Of a stretch of 64,000 nt of DNA, positions 1 through 6,798 are shown in pieces; positions within the stretch are counted from its first letter, which is position 1; the number at the start of each line of letters is the position of its first letter. Source of the DNA: Actinospineispora eucalypti (lineage in GTDB: Bacteria; Actinomycetota; Actinomycetes; Mycobacteriales; Pseudonocardiaceae); the NCBI GenBank assembly GCA_014208095.1, contig JACHMT010000001.1, forward strand, positions 2,170,001 through 2,234,000, read 5' to 3'. A program made the translations under genes and the position numbers. Under the pieces are notes generated by a model. The model worked only from the letters and a program-made list of their open reading frames with translations. It made no database searches and was not told where the DNA came from.

Positions 1-1
1 G

Positions 2-757
2 GTGGACGGCGCGGTCGGCACGATCCGGCTGAACCGGCCCCCGATGAACGCGCTGAACAAGCAGCTCCAGGAGGAGATCCGGGCCGCCGCCCAGGAGGCG
101 GCCGGCCGGGCCGACGTGCGGGCCGTGGTCGTCTACGGCGGGGAGAAGGTGTTCGCCGCCGGCGCCGACATCAAGGAGATGGCGGCGATGTCCCACGCGG
201 ACATGACGGCGCGCGCCCGCGGCCTCTCCTCCTCGTTGAGCGCGGTCGCGGAGATCCCCAAGCCCACCGTGGCGGCGATCACCGGTTACGCGCTCGGCGG
301 CGGCTACGAGCTGGCGCTGTGCTGCGACCGCCGGGTGTGCGGGGACAACGTGAAGGTCGGCCAGCCGGAGATCCTGCTCGGGATCATCCCCGGCGCGGGC
401 GGCACGCAGCGGCTGTCCCGGCTGATCGGGCCGTCCCGGGCCAAGGAGGTCATCTACTCCGGCCGGTTCGTGGCCGCCGAGGAGGCGCTGGCGCTGGGCA
501 TGGTCGACCAGGTGGTCGCCCCGGACGACGTGTACGCCGAGGCGCACCGGTGGGCGTCGGGGTTCGCGGAAGGCCCGGCGATGGCCCTGGCCGCCGCCAA
601 GAAGGCCATCGACGGTGGGCTGGACGGTGACCTGCGCAACGGCCTGCACCTGGAGAGCGAGCTGTTCGCCGCGCTGTTCGCCACCGAGGACCGGGCCGCC
701 GGCATGGAGTCGTTCATCGCCAACGGCCCCGGCAAGGCGAAGTTCGTGGGCCGATGA
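2..757 (+). CDS. Enoyl-CoA hydratase/isomerase family (crotonase), 5' end outside window
   Basis: Hydrates 2-trans-enoyl-CoA in beta-oxidation or related CoA pathways, in the cytoplasm. Visible residues: oxyanion-hole segment AAGADIKEM (52-60), then GGGYELALCCD (99-109) and GQPEILLGIIPGAGG (120-134). The two glutamates that act in true hydratases are both present (visible E103 and E123), so this is probably a genuine hydratase rather than a divergent crotonase. The first visible codon is a GTG at base 2, but the family normally has about ten more residues before the TIRLNRPP motif, so the real start is very likely upstream of the window. The C-terminus is complete. A methyltransferase follows 28 bp downstream on the same strand. 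Confidence 0.9.
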   Translation: MDGAVGTIRLNRPPMNALNKQLQEEIRAAAQEAAGRADVRAVVVYGGEKVFAAGADIKEMAAMSHADMTARARGLSSSLSAVAEIPKPTVAAITGYALGGGYELALCCDRRVCGDNVKVGQPEILLGIIPGAGGTQRLSRLIGPSRAKEVIYSGRFVAAEEALALGMVDQVVAPDDVYAEAHRWASGFAEGPAMALAAAKKAIDGGLDGDLRNGLHLESELFAALFATEDRAAGMESFIANGPGKAKFVGR

Positions 758-785
758 GCGCCGAGACGAGCTTGCGAGTCGGGAA

Positions 786-1775
786 ATGAGCGCGGCCGCC
801 GTGCCGCCGCCCGATGCCGGGCCCGACCCGGAGCCGAACCCGCACGCCACCGCCGAGCAGGTCGAGGCGGCCCGGCGGGACCCCAAGCTGGCCAACGTGC
901 TCTACCACGACTGGGAGGCCGGCTCGTACGACGAGAAGTGGTCGATCTCCTACGACGAGCGCTGCATCGACTACGCCACCGGGCGGTTCAAGCTGGTCGC
1001 CGGCTCGGACGGCTGGCCCTACGACCGCGCCCTGGAACTGGGCAGCGGCACCGGGTTCTTCCTGCTCAACCTGATCCAGGGCGGGGTGGCCAAGCGCGGC
1101 TCGGTGACCGACCTGTCCCCGGGCATGGTGCGGGTGGCGTTGCGCAACGCCGCCGGGCTCGGCCTGGACGTGGACGGCCGGGTGGCCGACGCGGAGCGCA
1201 TCCCCTACGAGGACGACACGTTCGACCTGGTCGTGGGGCACGCCGTGCTGCACCACATCCCCGACGTGGCCGCATCGCTGCGCGAGGTGCTGCGGGTGCT
1301 CAAGCCGGGCGGGCGGTTCGTGTTCGCCGGTGAGCCCACCAAGATCGGCGACCTCTACGCCCGCAAGATCAGCCAGGCCACCTGGTGGGCGGCCACCCGG
1401 GTCACCAAGCTCGGCCCGTTGCGCGACTGGCGCCGGCCGCAGGCGGAGCTGGATGAGTCCTCCCGCGCCGCCGCGCTGGAGGCGGTCGTGGACATCCACA
1501 CCTTCGACCCGGACCGGCTGGAAGCGATGGCCCTGGGCGCCGGCGCGCGGGACGTGAAAGTCGTCACAGAGGAACTCGCCGCCGCCCTTTTCGGGTGGCC
1601 GGTACGCACGTTCGAGGCGGCCGTGCCGCCGGGCAAACTGGGCATGCGCTGGGCCATGTTCGCCTGGCGGACCTGGGAACGACTCGGTGAACTGGACACC
1701 ACGGTGCTACAGCGAGTGGTGCCGAAGCGGTTCTTCTACAACGCCCTGCTGACCGGGACGAAGGCCGTTCGGTAA
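786..1775 (+). CDS. Class I SAM-dependent methyltransferase
   Basis: 329 residues. The start ATG at 786 was chosen over an upstream in-frame ATG because it follows a GGGAA purine run and clears the crotonase gene; the reading upstream of it is only a shadow. The SAM-binding motif I is LELGSGTGFF at about residues 83-92. The acidic loop D160 region (VADAERIPYEDDTFDLVV) is followed by GHAVLHHIPD and by VLRVLKPGGRFVF, the usual Methyltransf_11 order. The C-terminal 120 residues are an extra domain (ISQATWW to GTKAVR) that does not reveal the substrate. Function beyond methyl transfer is unknown; linkage to the crotonase gene suggests but does not prove a lipid or CoA-ester substrate. Confidence 0.85.
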   Translation: MSAAAVPPPDAGPDPEPNPHATAEQVEAARRDPKLANVLYHDWEAGSYDEKWSISYDERCIDYATGRFKLVAGSDGWPYDRALELGSGTGFFLLNLIQGGVAKRGSVTDLSPGMVRVALRNAAGLGLDVDGRVADAERIPYEDDTFDLVVGHAVLHHIPDVAASLREVLRVLKPGGRFVFAGEPTKIGDLYARKISQATWWAATRVTKLGPLRDWRRPQAELDESSRAAALEAVVDIHTFDPDRLEAMALGAGARDVKVVTEELAAALFGWPVRTFEAAVPPGKLGMRWAMFAWRTWERLGELDTTVLQRVVPKRFFYNALLTGTKAVR

Positions 1776-1851
1776 CGCTCCGGAGTTCCGTGCGCCGATT
1801 GGGTGTAGTGCACCCTTTCCGCGGATACGGGCGTCGTCTGGATGGAACCAT

Positions 1852-1857
1852 TAGGCT
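1852..1857 (+). promoter_or_regulatory. Candidate -10 element (TAGGCT) upstream of response regulator gene
   Basis: TAGGCT matches the actinobacterial TANNNT -10 pattern and would give a 5' leader of about 60 nt before the GTG at 1919. No convincing -35 is seen. The strong Shine-Dalgarno GGAAGGGGAA at about 1901-1910 supports a leadered message. Confidence 0.3.
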
Positions 1858-1918
1858 CGGCTCGCCCGATTTGACTGCCTCCGTGCGGGTGACGGAAAGC
1901 GGAAGGGGAACCACAGTA

Positions 1919-2590
1919 GTGAGCGCGACCTACGACGACCCGAGCTCGATCACCGTCGTCGTCGTGGATGATCATCCGATCTGGCGGGAAGGGGTCGCGC
2001 GGGACCTTTCCGCGCAGGGTTTCGTGGTGGTGGCCACCGTGGCGGACTCGGCGTTCACCGCCCGGATCGCCGCCGCCACCCAGCCCCGCGTGGTGGTCAT
2101 CGACCTGGACCTGGATGAGCTTTCCGCCGTCGAGGCCGTGCGTACCATCGCCAACACCATGCCGGACACCCGGGTGCTGGTGCTCTCCGAGCGCGCCGGG
2201 CACCGGGACGTGCTGGACGCGGTGAAGGCCGGCGCGGCCGGCTACCTGGTCAAGACCGCGTCCGCGGACGAGCTGGTGGACGCGGTGCGCCGCACTGCCG
2301 TCGGGGACGCGGTGTTCACGGCGGGCCTGGCCGACCTGGTGCTCGGCGAGTACCAGCGCCTGGCCGCCGAACCGGAGCCGGAGGCGGCCTCGGTGCCCCG
2401 GCTGACCACCCGGGAGACCGAGGTGCTCCGCCTGGTCGCCACCGGGCTCACCGCCCGCCAGATCGCCGCCAAGCTCACCCTCTCGCCGCGCACCGTGGAG
2501 AACCACATCCAGAGCACGCTGCGCAAGCTGCACCTGCACAACCGGGTCGAGCTGGTGCGTTACGCCATCTCGCAGGGCCTGACCGAATAG
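1919..2590 (+). CDS. NarL/LuxR-family response regulator (first of two paralogues)
   Basis: 224 residues. Start GTG at 1919 lies 8 nt after the purine run GGAAGGGGAA; a longer reading from 1790 would lack a ribosome site and add unconserved sequence. Receiver domain: acidic pair D17-D18, phospho-acceptor D62 in VVVIDLDL, conserved lysine in GYLVKTAS. C-terminal LuxR helix-turn-helix: LTTRETEVLRLVATGL, then the recognition stretch LSPRTVENHIQSTLRKL. It stops one base before the histidine kinase gene, so the three regulatory genes are an operon. It is closely similar to the response regulator encoded after the kinase (3728-4354), which raises the question of which one is the true partner. Target genes unknown. 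Confidence 0.9.
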   Translation: MSATYDDPSSITVVVVDDHPIWREGVARDLSAQGFVVVATVADSAFTARIAAATQPRVVVIDLDLDELSAVEAVRTIANTMPDTRVLVLSERAGHRDVLDAVKAGAAGYLVKTASADELVDAVRRTAVGDAVFTAGLADLVLGEYQRLAAEPEPEAASVPRLTTRETEVLRLVATGLTARQIAAKLTLSPRTVENHIQSTLRKLHLHNRVELVRYAISQGLTE

Positions 2591-2591
2591 C

Positions 2592-3731
2592 GTGTCGGAC
2601 CGGGCGCCCGAGCAGATGCTCGACCCTTTGTGGCGCGGGTTGGTCGGCTACCGGGTGATCGCGCTCGGCTACGCGGGCGTCCTGGTCCTGCGGGGCTTTC
2701 CCGAGTACCGGTGGCCTCTCGGTGCACTCCTGGTTCTGGGTGGGCTGGCCTGCTGGACCGCGGTCACCGGTGTCGGCTACCTGCGGCCGGTGTGGCCGGG
2801 ACGGGGTTGGTTGGCCGTTGCCGACCTGGTCGTCTCCGTGGCGGCGGTGGCTTCCACGCTGGCGGTGGAGACCCCGGCCCGGATCGCGTCCGGGGTGCCG
2901 GTGCTGCCCACGGTGTGGGTGGCCGGGCCGGCGATCGCGCTGGCCCTGGTTCACGGGCCGTTGTTCGGCGTGCTCGGCGGGCTGGTCGTGCAGGCGTCGG
3001 TGGCGGCGGTGCGTGGGCACCTGGGCGCCCCGGAGCTGACCGACCTGTTGCTGATCGTGGCGTCCGCGCTGGCGGTGGGCTACGCGGCGACCGTGCTGCG
3101 CCGCTCGGCCGCGCAGCTGCGGGACGCGGTGGCGCTGCGCGCGGCGGTGGCCGAGCGGGAACGGCTGGCCCGGTCCATCCACGACGGCGTGCTGCAGGTG
3201 CTCTCCCAGGTCAGCCGGCGCGGCCGGTCGCTGGGTGGCGCCGCCGCCGAGCTGGGCGAGCTGGCCGGGGAGCAGGAGGTCGCGCTGCGCACGCTGATGA
3301 CCACCGACCCGCCGTCGGTCCGGCCGGACGGTTCGGTGGACCTGGCGAACGAGTTGGCCGCGCTGGCCACCAGCCGGGTGACCGTGTCCACCCCGGCGAC
3401 CGCGGTACCGCTGCCTGAAGCGGCGGCCCGCGAGGTGACCGACGCGGTGCGGACCGCGCTGGCCAACGTGCGGACCCACGTCGGGGCGGAGGCGCCGGCC
3501 TGGGTCCTGGTGGAACGGCTGGACGACCGGGTGGAGGTGAGCGTGCGCGACGACGGGCCGGGAATTCCGGCGGGCCGGCTGGCGGCGGCGGCCGCCGAGG
3601 GGCGTCTCGGCGTCACCGGGGGGATCGTCGGCCGGATCGAGGGGGTCGGCGGCTCGGCCCGCTGCGTCACCGGTCCCGGCCTGGGCTGTGAGTGGATCTT
3701 CGAACTGCCCGTGGGGGGTGGGTCGCGGTGA
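2592..3731 (+). CDS. MacS-type sensor histidine kinase
   Basis: 379 residues, GTG start directly after the upstream stop. The N-terminal half has about five hydrophobic segments (near 20-37, 43-60, 75-92, 113-139 and 151-168), typical of the actinobacterial MacS family (partner MacR) in which the membrane region is the input module. The phosphorylated histidine is H197 in RSIHDGVLQVL, the HisKA_3 form that pairs with LuxR-type regulators. The HATPase_c part includes VRDDGPGIP and GRLGVTGGIVGRI. The gene overlaps the following response regulator by 4 bp (GTGA), so translation is coupled. MacRS controls development and antibiotic output in Streptomyces; that role is only an analogy here. Confidence 0.85.
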   Translation: MSDRAPEQMLDPLWRGLVGYRVIALGYAGVLVLRGFPEYRWPLGALLVLGGLACWTAVTGVGYLRPVWPGRGWLAVADLVVSVAAVASTLAVETPARIASGVPVLPTVWVAGPAIALALVHGPLFGVLGGLVVQASVAAVRGHLGAPELTDLLLIVASALAVGYAATVLRRSAAQLRDAVALRAAVAERERLARSIHDGVLQVLSQVSRRGRSLGGAAAELGELAGEQEVALRTLMTTDPPSVRPDGSVDLANELAALATSRVTVSTPATAVPLPEAAAREVTDAVRTALANVRTHVGAEAPAWVLVERLDDRVEVSVRDDGPGIPAGRLAAAAAEGRLGVTGGIVGRIEGVGGSARCVTGPGLGCEWIFELPVGGGSR

Positions 3732-4354
3732 CCGTGACGGTGATGGTCGTCGACGACCACCCGATGTGGCGCGAGGGCGTCGCGCGGGACCTCGGCGAGC
3801 GTGGTTTCCAGGTGGTGGCCACGGCGCCCGACGGCCCGTCCTCGGTGCGCATCGCGCTGGCCACCCGGCCGGCCGTGGTGCTGATGGACCTCAACCTGGG
3901 CGCGTCCTCGGGCGTCACCGCGATCGGTTCGATCCGGGCACAGCTGCCGGACACCCGGATACTGGTGCTCTCCGCGAGTGGGGAGCACCAGGACGTGCTG
4001 GCCGCCGTGGCCGCCGGTGCCAGCGGCTACCTGGTGAAATCGGCCAGCGCGGAGGAGCTCGTGGAAGCGGTGCGGCGGACCGCCGCCGGGGACGCCGTGT
4101 TCACCCCCGGCCTGGCCGGCCTGGTGCTCGGCGAGTCGAACCGCAAGGACTCCGGCCTGCGCCTGACCGACCGGGAGACCGAGGTCCTGCGCCTGGTCGC
4201 CAAGGGCATGACCGCGAAGCAGATCGCCGACCGGCTGGTGCTCTCCCACCGCACCGTGGAAAGCCACGTCCAGAGCACCCTCCGCAAACTCCAACTCCAC
4301 AACCGCGTAGAACTCACCCGCTACGCCGTAGAACAAGGCCTAACCGACGACTAA
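3728..4354 (+). CDS. NarL/LuxR-family response regulator (second paralogue, MacR-like)
   Basis: 208 residues. GTG at 3728 overlaps the kinase stop (GTGA) and follows the purine run GGGGGTGGG; the in-frame GTG/ATG further upstream lies inside the kinase gene. Receiver: D9-D10, phospho-acceptor D54 in VLMDLNL, lysine in GYLVKSAS. LuxR output domain: LTDRETEVLRLVAKGM and LSHRTVESHVQSTLRKL. The coupling to the kinase makes this the likely cognate partner. The regulator at 1919-2590 shares most motifs and looks like an in-operon duplicate that has since diverged. The stop codon is followed directly by a C-rich linker and a 22-bp repeat array. Confidence 0.9.
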   Translation: MTVTVMVVDDHPMWREGVARDLGERGFQVVATAPDGPSSVRIALATRPAVVLMDLNLGASSGVTAIGSIRAQLPDTRILVLSASGEHQDVLAAVAAGASGYLVKSASAEELVEAVRRTAAGDAVFTPGLAGLVLGESNRKDSGLRLTDRETEVLRLVAKGMTAKQIADRLVLSHRTVESHVQSTLRKLQLHNRVELTRYAVEQGLTDD

Positions 4355-4372
4355 CCCACCCCACCCCCGCGC

Positions 4373-4460
4373 GAGTCGGGGATTCGTGCTCGGTGAGTCG
4401 GGGATCTGGGTACGGCGAGTCGGGGATCTGGGTACGGTGAGTCGGGGATTCGGGTACGCG
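4373..4460 (+). repeat. 22-bp tandem array, type 1, four units, after response regulator stop
   Basis: GAGTCGGGGA recurs at 4373, 4395, 4417 and 4439, an exact 22-bp period. Each unit begins GAGTCGGGGAT and ends near GGTACGG. Between the TAA stop (4352-4354) and the first unit lies a C-rich segment (CCCACCCCACCCCC). The array sits between convergent genes and reads GAGTCGGGG in the sense of the gene it follows. Same family at 6565-6781 and 51892-51979. Confidence 0.95.
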
Positions 4461-4470
4461 CGCACCGGTT

Positions 4471-5400
4471 TCAGGTGTCGATGGTGAGTAGGCGGCGCAG
4501 GATCTCCGCGTGAAGGGCGGAGATGTCGGCGTCCACCGCAACCTCCACCGGCCGGCCGCCGGCGTTCGTGACGCGCAAGGTGCCGCGGTCGGCGGCGGGG
4601 GCGCAGTCGACGGCCAGGTGCATCGGCTCGGTGCGCAGTGTCCCGGGACAGGCCGCCTCCAGCACGGCGACCGCGTCGTGCAGCGGCACCGCGTCCACGC
4701 CGCGCCGGGCGCGGAACCGCGCGCGGTAGTACTCGGTGATCGCGGCCAGGGTGGCGCACCGGGGACCGCCGGCGGCCAGCCGGTCCACCCACTCGCCGGG
4801 CATGGCGCAGCGCAGCGTGAGGTCCAGTGGGACCAGGGTGATCGGCACGGACTCCTCGGCCAGCACCCGGTGCGCCGCCTCCGGGTCGCAGTGCACGTTG
4901 AACTCGGCGGTCGGCGTGGTGTTCCCGCCGCTGATCGCGCCCCCCATGGCCACGATCCGGCCGATCTTCGGCGTCAGCTCGGGGTGGCTGGCGAGCAGCA
5001 GGGCGATATTGGTCAGCGGGCCGATCGGGGCCAGGGTGACCGGCCGGTCGGCGGCTCTCAACACGCCGGCGAGCACCTCGACCGCGCCATCCGGGTGCAC
5101 CGGCGGCGGCGTCGGCAGTGTGTCGGCGCGACCGCCGAGGCCGTCCTCGTGATGTACCTCACCGGCCCGTTGGGCCTGCGGGAACACCAGCGGCCGGGCG
5201 GCGCCGGCGGCCACCGGGACGTCGGTACGGCCGGCCATGGCGAGCAGCCGTCCGGCGTTGGCGGTGGTGGTGGCCAGGCCCACGTTGCCGAACACCGTGG
5301 TCGCCGCCGCCACCCGTACCTCGGGGCAGGCCAGCCCGAGCAGCAGTGCCACCGCGTCGTCGATGCCCGGATCGGTGTCGATGACCAACGGGTTCGGCAT
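4471..5400 (-). CDS. Nucleoside hydrolase (inosine-uridine preferring family)
   Basis: 309 residues. Hydrolyses the N-glycosidic bond of ribonucleosides to base and ribose (salvage, cytoplasmic). The calcium-binding N-terminus IDTDPGIDDA gives D8, D10, D14 and D15, the family signature. Other family segments are PIGPLTNIALLL, MGGAISGGNTTPTAEFN and HDAVAVL. ATG at 5398-5400 has the ribosome site GAAAGG on the minus strand. The 5' region contains a LacI-type inverted repeat (5470-5485), consistent with induction by nucleoside or ribose, although no LacI gene is in the window. Base preference cannot be read from sequence. Confidence 0.92.
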   Translation of the reverse strand: MPNPLVIDTDPGIDDAVALLLGLACPEVRVAAATTVFGNVGLATTTANAGRLLAMAGRTDVPVAAGAARPLVFPQAQRAGEVHHEDGLGGRADTLPTPPPVHPDGAVEVLAGVLRAADRPVTLAPIGPLTNIALLLASHPELTPKIGRIVAMGGAISGGNTTPTAEFNVHCDPEAAHRVLAEESVPITLVPLDLTLRCAMPGEWVDRLAAGGPRCATLAAITEYYRARFRARRGVDAVPLHDAVAVLEAACPGTLRTEPMHLAVDCAPAADRGTLRVTNAGGRPVEVAVDADISALHAEILRRLLTIDT

Positions 5401-5469
5401 TCGGCGAGCCTTTCACACGAGCCGGGGACTCGCGCTGTGACGGGCCTCTCCGATAAGCTTGTAACCAGC

Positions 5470-5485
5470 ATCGAAACGATTCGAT
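5470..5485. promoter_or_regulatory. LacI-type inverted repeat between divergent genes
   Basis: ATCGAA-ACGA-TTCGAT is a perfect 6-bp inverted repeat with a 4-bp spacer and contains the GAAACG core common in LacI/GalR operators. It lies 70 bp upstream of the leftward nucleoside hydrolase start and 98 bp upstream of the rightward small gene. Likely operator for the hydrolase; the regulator is not encoded nearby. Confidence 0.5.
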
Positions 5486-5582
5486 TACGGCGTTCGACAT
5501 ACCTGGCGAGACCCGGTGCGCAACCCGCGCCACCGGGCGGGTGTTCGGCCACCGTCGGACCGCGTGAACCTGGGAGGAAGCC

Positions 5583-5759
5583 ATGCCCACCGAGCTCCAG
5601 CTGCGGCTGCGTGAGCTGCACGATCACTACGCCTACGAGGTCAACTCGTTGATCGGGGAGGGTCGCGAGGCGGAGATCGACGCGCTGGTGGCCGGCTACC
5701 CGGACGAGGCCGCCCGGCTGATCGCCGAGTTCGAGGCCGCCGCGACCACCAGCGTCTGA
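5583..5759 (+). CDS. Small acidic conserved-looking protein, 58 residues, function unknown
   Basis: ATG at 5583 follows an excellent ribosome site (GGGAGGAAGCC). The product begins MPTELQLRLRELHDHYAY and ends EAAATTSV. It is acidic and helix-prone with no transmembrane segment or cysteine. Strong ribosome site, high third-position G+C and the fact that the next gene's promoter abuts its stop support a real gene. I do not recognise the family; it resembles short regulatory or partner proteins of actinomycetes only in size. Confidence 0.7.
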   Translation: MPTELQLRLRELHDHYAYEVNSLIGEGREAEIDALVAGYPDEAARLIAEFEAAATTSV

Positions 5760-5783
5760 CTCCGGGAGCCCGGCGACTAGGCT
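5756..5783 (+). promoter_or_regulatory. Promoter giving a leaderless mRNA for the acyltransferase
   Basis: CTGACT at 5756-5761 (overlapping the upstream stop codon) and TAGGCT at 5778-5783 are 16 bp apart. Transcription would start about 8 nt further, at the GTG of 5792, so the message would have no 5' leader. Confidence 0.5.
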
Positions 5784-5791
5784 GAACGGCC

Positions 5792-6550
5792 GTGACGAGC
5801 ATGTGGGGCGCGCCGGTGCGGACCCGTTGGTCGGCCTGGTGGCGCATGCGACGGGACCCCCGCCAGGCCAAGTTTCTCACCCTGGCGTCGCTGCGCTGGG
5901 TGATCCGCAACCGCGCCTGGACGCCCTGGTACCTGGTGCGCTACGCGCGTCTGCTGAGGTTCCGGCTGGTCAACCCGCACGTGCTGCTGCACGGCATGGT
6001 CTTCCTGGGCAAGAACGTGGAGCTGCACGCGCGCCCCGGCTACGGCCGGCTGGAGATCGGCCGGTGGGTGCACATCGGCGACGGCAACTCACTGCGTTGC
6101 CACGAAGGCTCCCTGCGCATCGGTGACAAGGTCGTGATGGGCAAGGACAACACGATCAACTGCTACCTGGACATCGAGCTGGGCGCGGCCACGCTGGTCG
6201 CCGACTGGGTCTACATCTGCGACTTCGACCACGTCATCTCGGACATCAACCTGCCGATCAAGGACCAGGGCATCGCCAAGACTCCCGTGCGCATCGGCCC
6301 GGACTGCTGGATCGGCGTCAAGGTCTCCGTGCTGCGCGGCACCCGGGTCGGTCGGGGCTGCGTGCTCGGGTCGCACGCCGTGGCGCGCGGGGAGATCCCG
6401 GACTTCTCCATCGCGGTGGGCTCGCCGGCGCGGGTGGTACGCAACCGGCGCGACGACTACGAAGCGTCGGCCGAGCACCGTGCGGCGCTGGCCGACATCG
6501 CCCGCAAGACCGCCCGCGCGGTCCAGGAGTCCCTGCCCGACCCGACCTGA
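5792..6550 (+). CDS. Left-handed beta-helix (hexapeptide repeat) acyltransferase
   Basis: 252 residues, GTG start at the predicted transcription start. Imperfect hexapeptide repeats run from about residue 75 (LEIGRWVHIGDG, LRIGDKVVMGKD, TLVADWVYICDFDHVI, VRIGPDCWIGVKVSVLRGTRVGRGCVLGSHAVA). The acyl-CoA-dependent O-acetyltransferase signature follows (CDFDH with the likely catalytic histidine, and AVGSPARVVRNR near 210-221). The N-terminus has a basic, aromatic segment (RTRWSAWWRMRRDPR) that may touch the membrane. Likely an O-acetyltransferase of a sugar, lipid or cell-wall substrate. The gene faces the GT4 gene, with a 22-bp repeat array in the junction. Confidence 0.85.
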   Translation: MTSMWGAPVRTRWSAWWRMRRDPRQAKFLTLASLRWVIRNRAWTPWYLVRYARLLRFRLVNPHVLLHGMVFLGKNVELHARPGYGRLEIGRWVHIGDGNSLRCHEGSLRIGDKVVMGKDNTINCYLDIELGAATLVADWVYICDFDHVISDINLPIKDQGIAKTPVRIGPDCWIGVKVSVLRGTRVGRGCVLGSHAVARGEIPDFSIAVGSPARVVRNRRDDYEASAEHRAALADIARKTARAVQESLPDPT

Positions 6551-6564
6551 CGCCGACCGGGCTC

Positions 6565-6781
6565 CCACTCGCCGGAGAACGCCGACTCGGTGTGCCGAGA
6601 ACGTCGACTCGCCGTACCTGAAAGCCCGACTCGCCGTACCTAGATCCCCGACACACCGGGCACGAAAGCCCGACTCGTCGTACCTGGATCCCCGACACAC
6701 CCGAGCACGAAAGCCCGACTCGCCGTACCCAGATCCCCGACTCGCCGTACCTGAAAGCCCGACTCGCCGTGTGTGCGAAGG
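6565..6781 (-). repeat. 22-bp tandem array, type 1, about ten units, after GT4 stop
   Basis: CGACTC or its variant CGACAC starts at 6583, 6605, 6627, 6649, 6671, 6693, 6716, 6738 and 6760, with a degenerate unit before the first; spacing is 22 bp with a single 23. Two unit subtypes alternate (GAAAGCC versus AGATCCC/GGATCCC). On the minus strand, the sense of the GT4 gene, units read GAGTCGGG and follow its TAA and a linker CCCACCCCCACCCCC. Confidence 0.95.
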
Positions 6782-6798
6782 CTGGGGGTGGGGGTGGG

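Noticed and set aside
6565..6781. CRISPR array
   Set aside because: Units are contiguous 22-bp repeats with no unique spacers and no cas genes.
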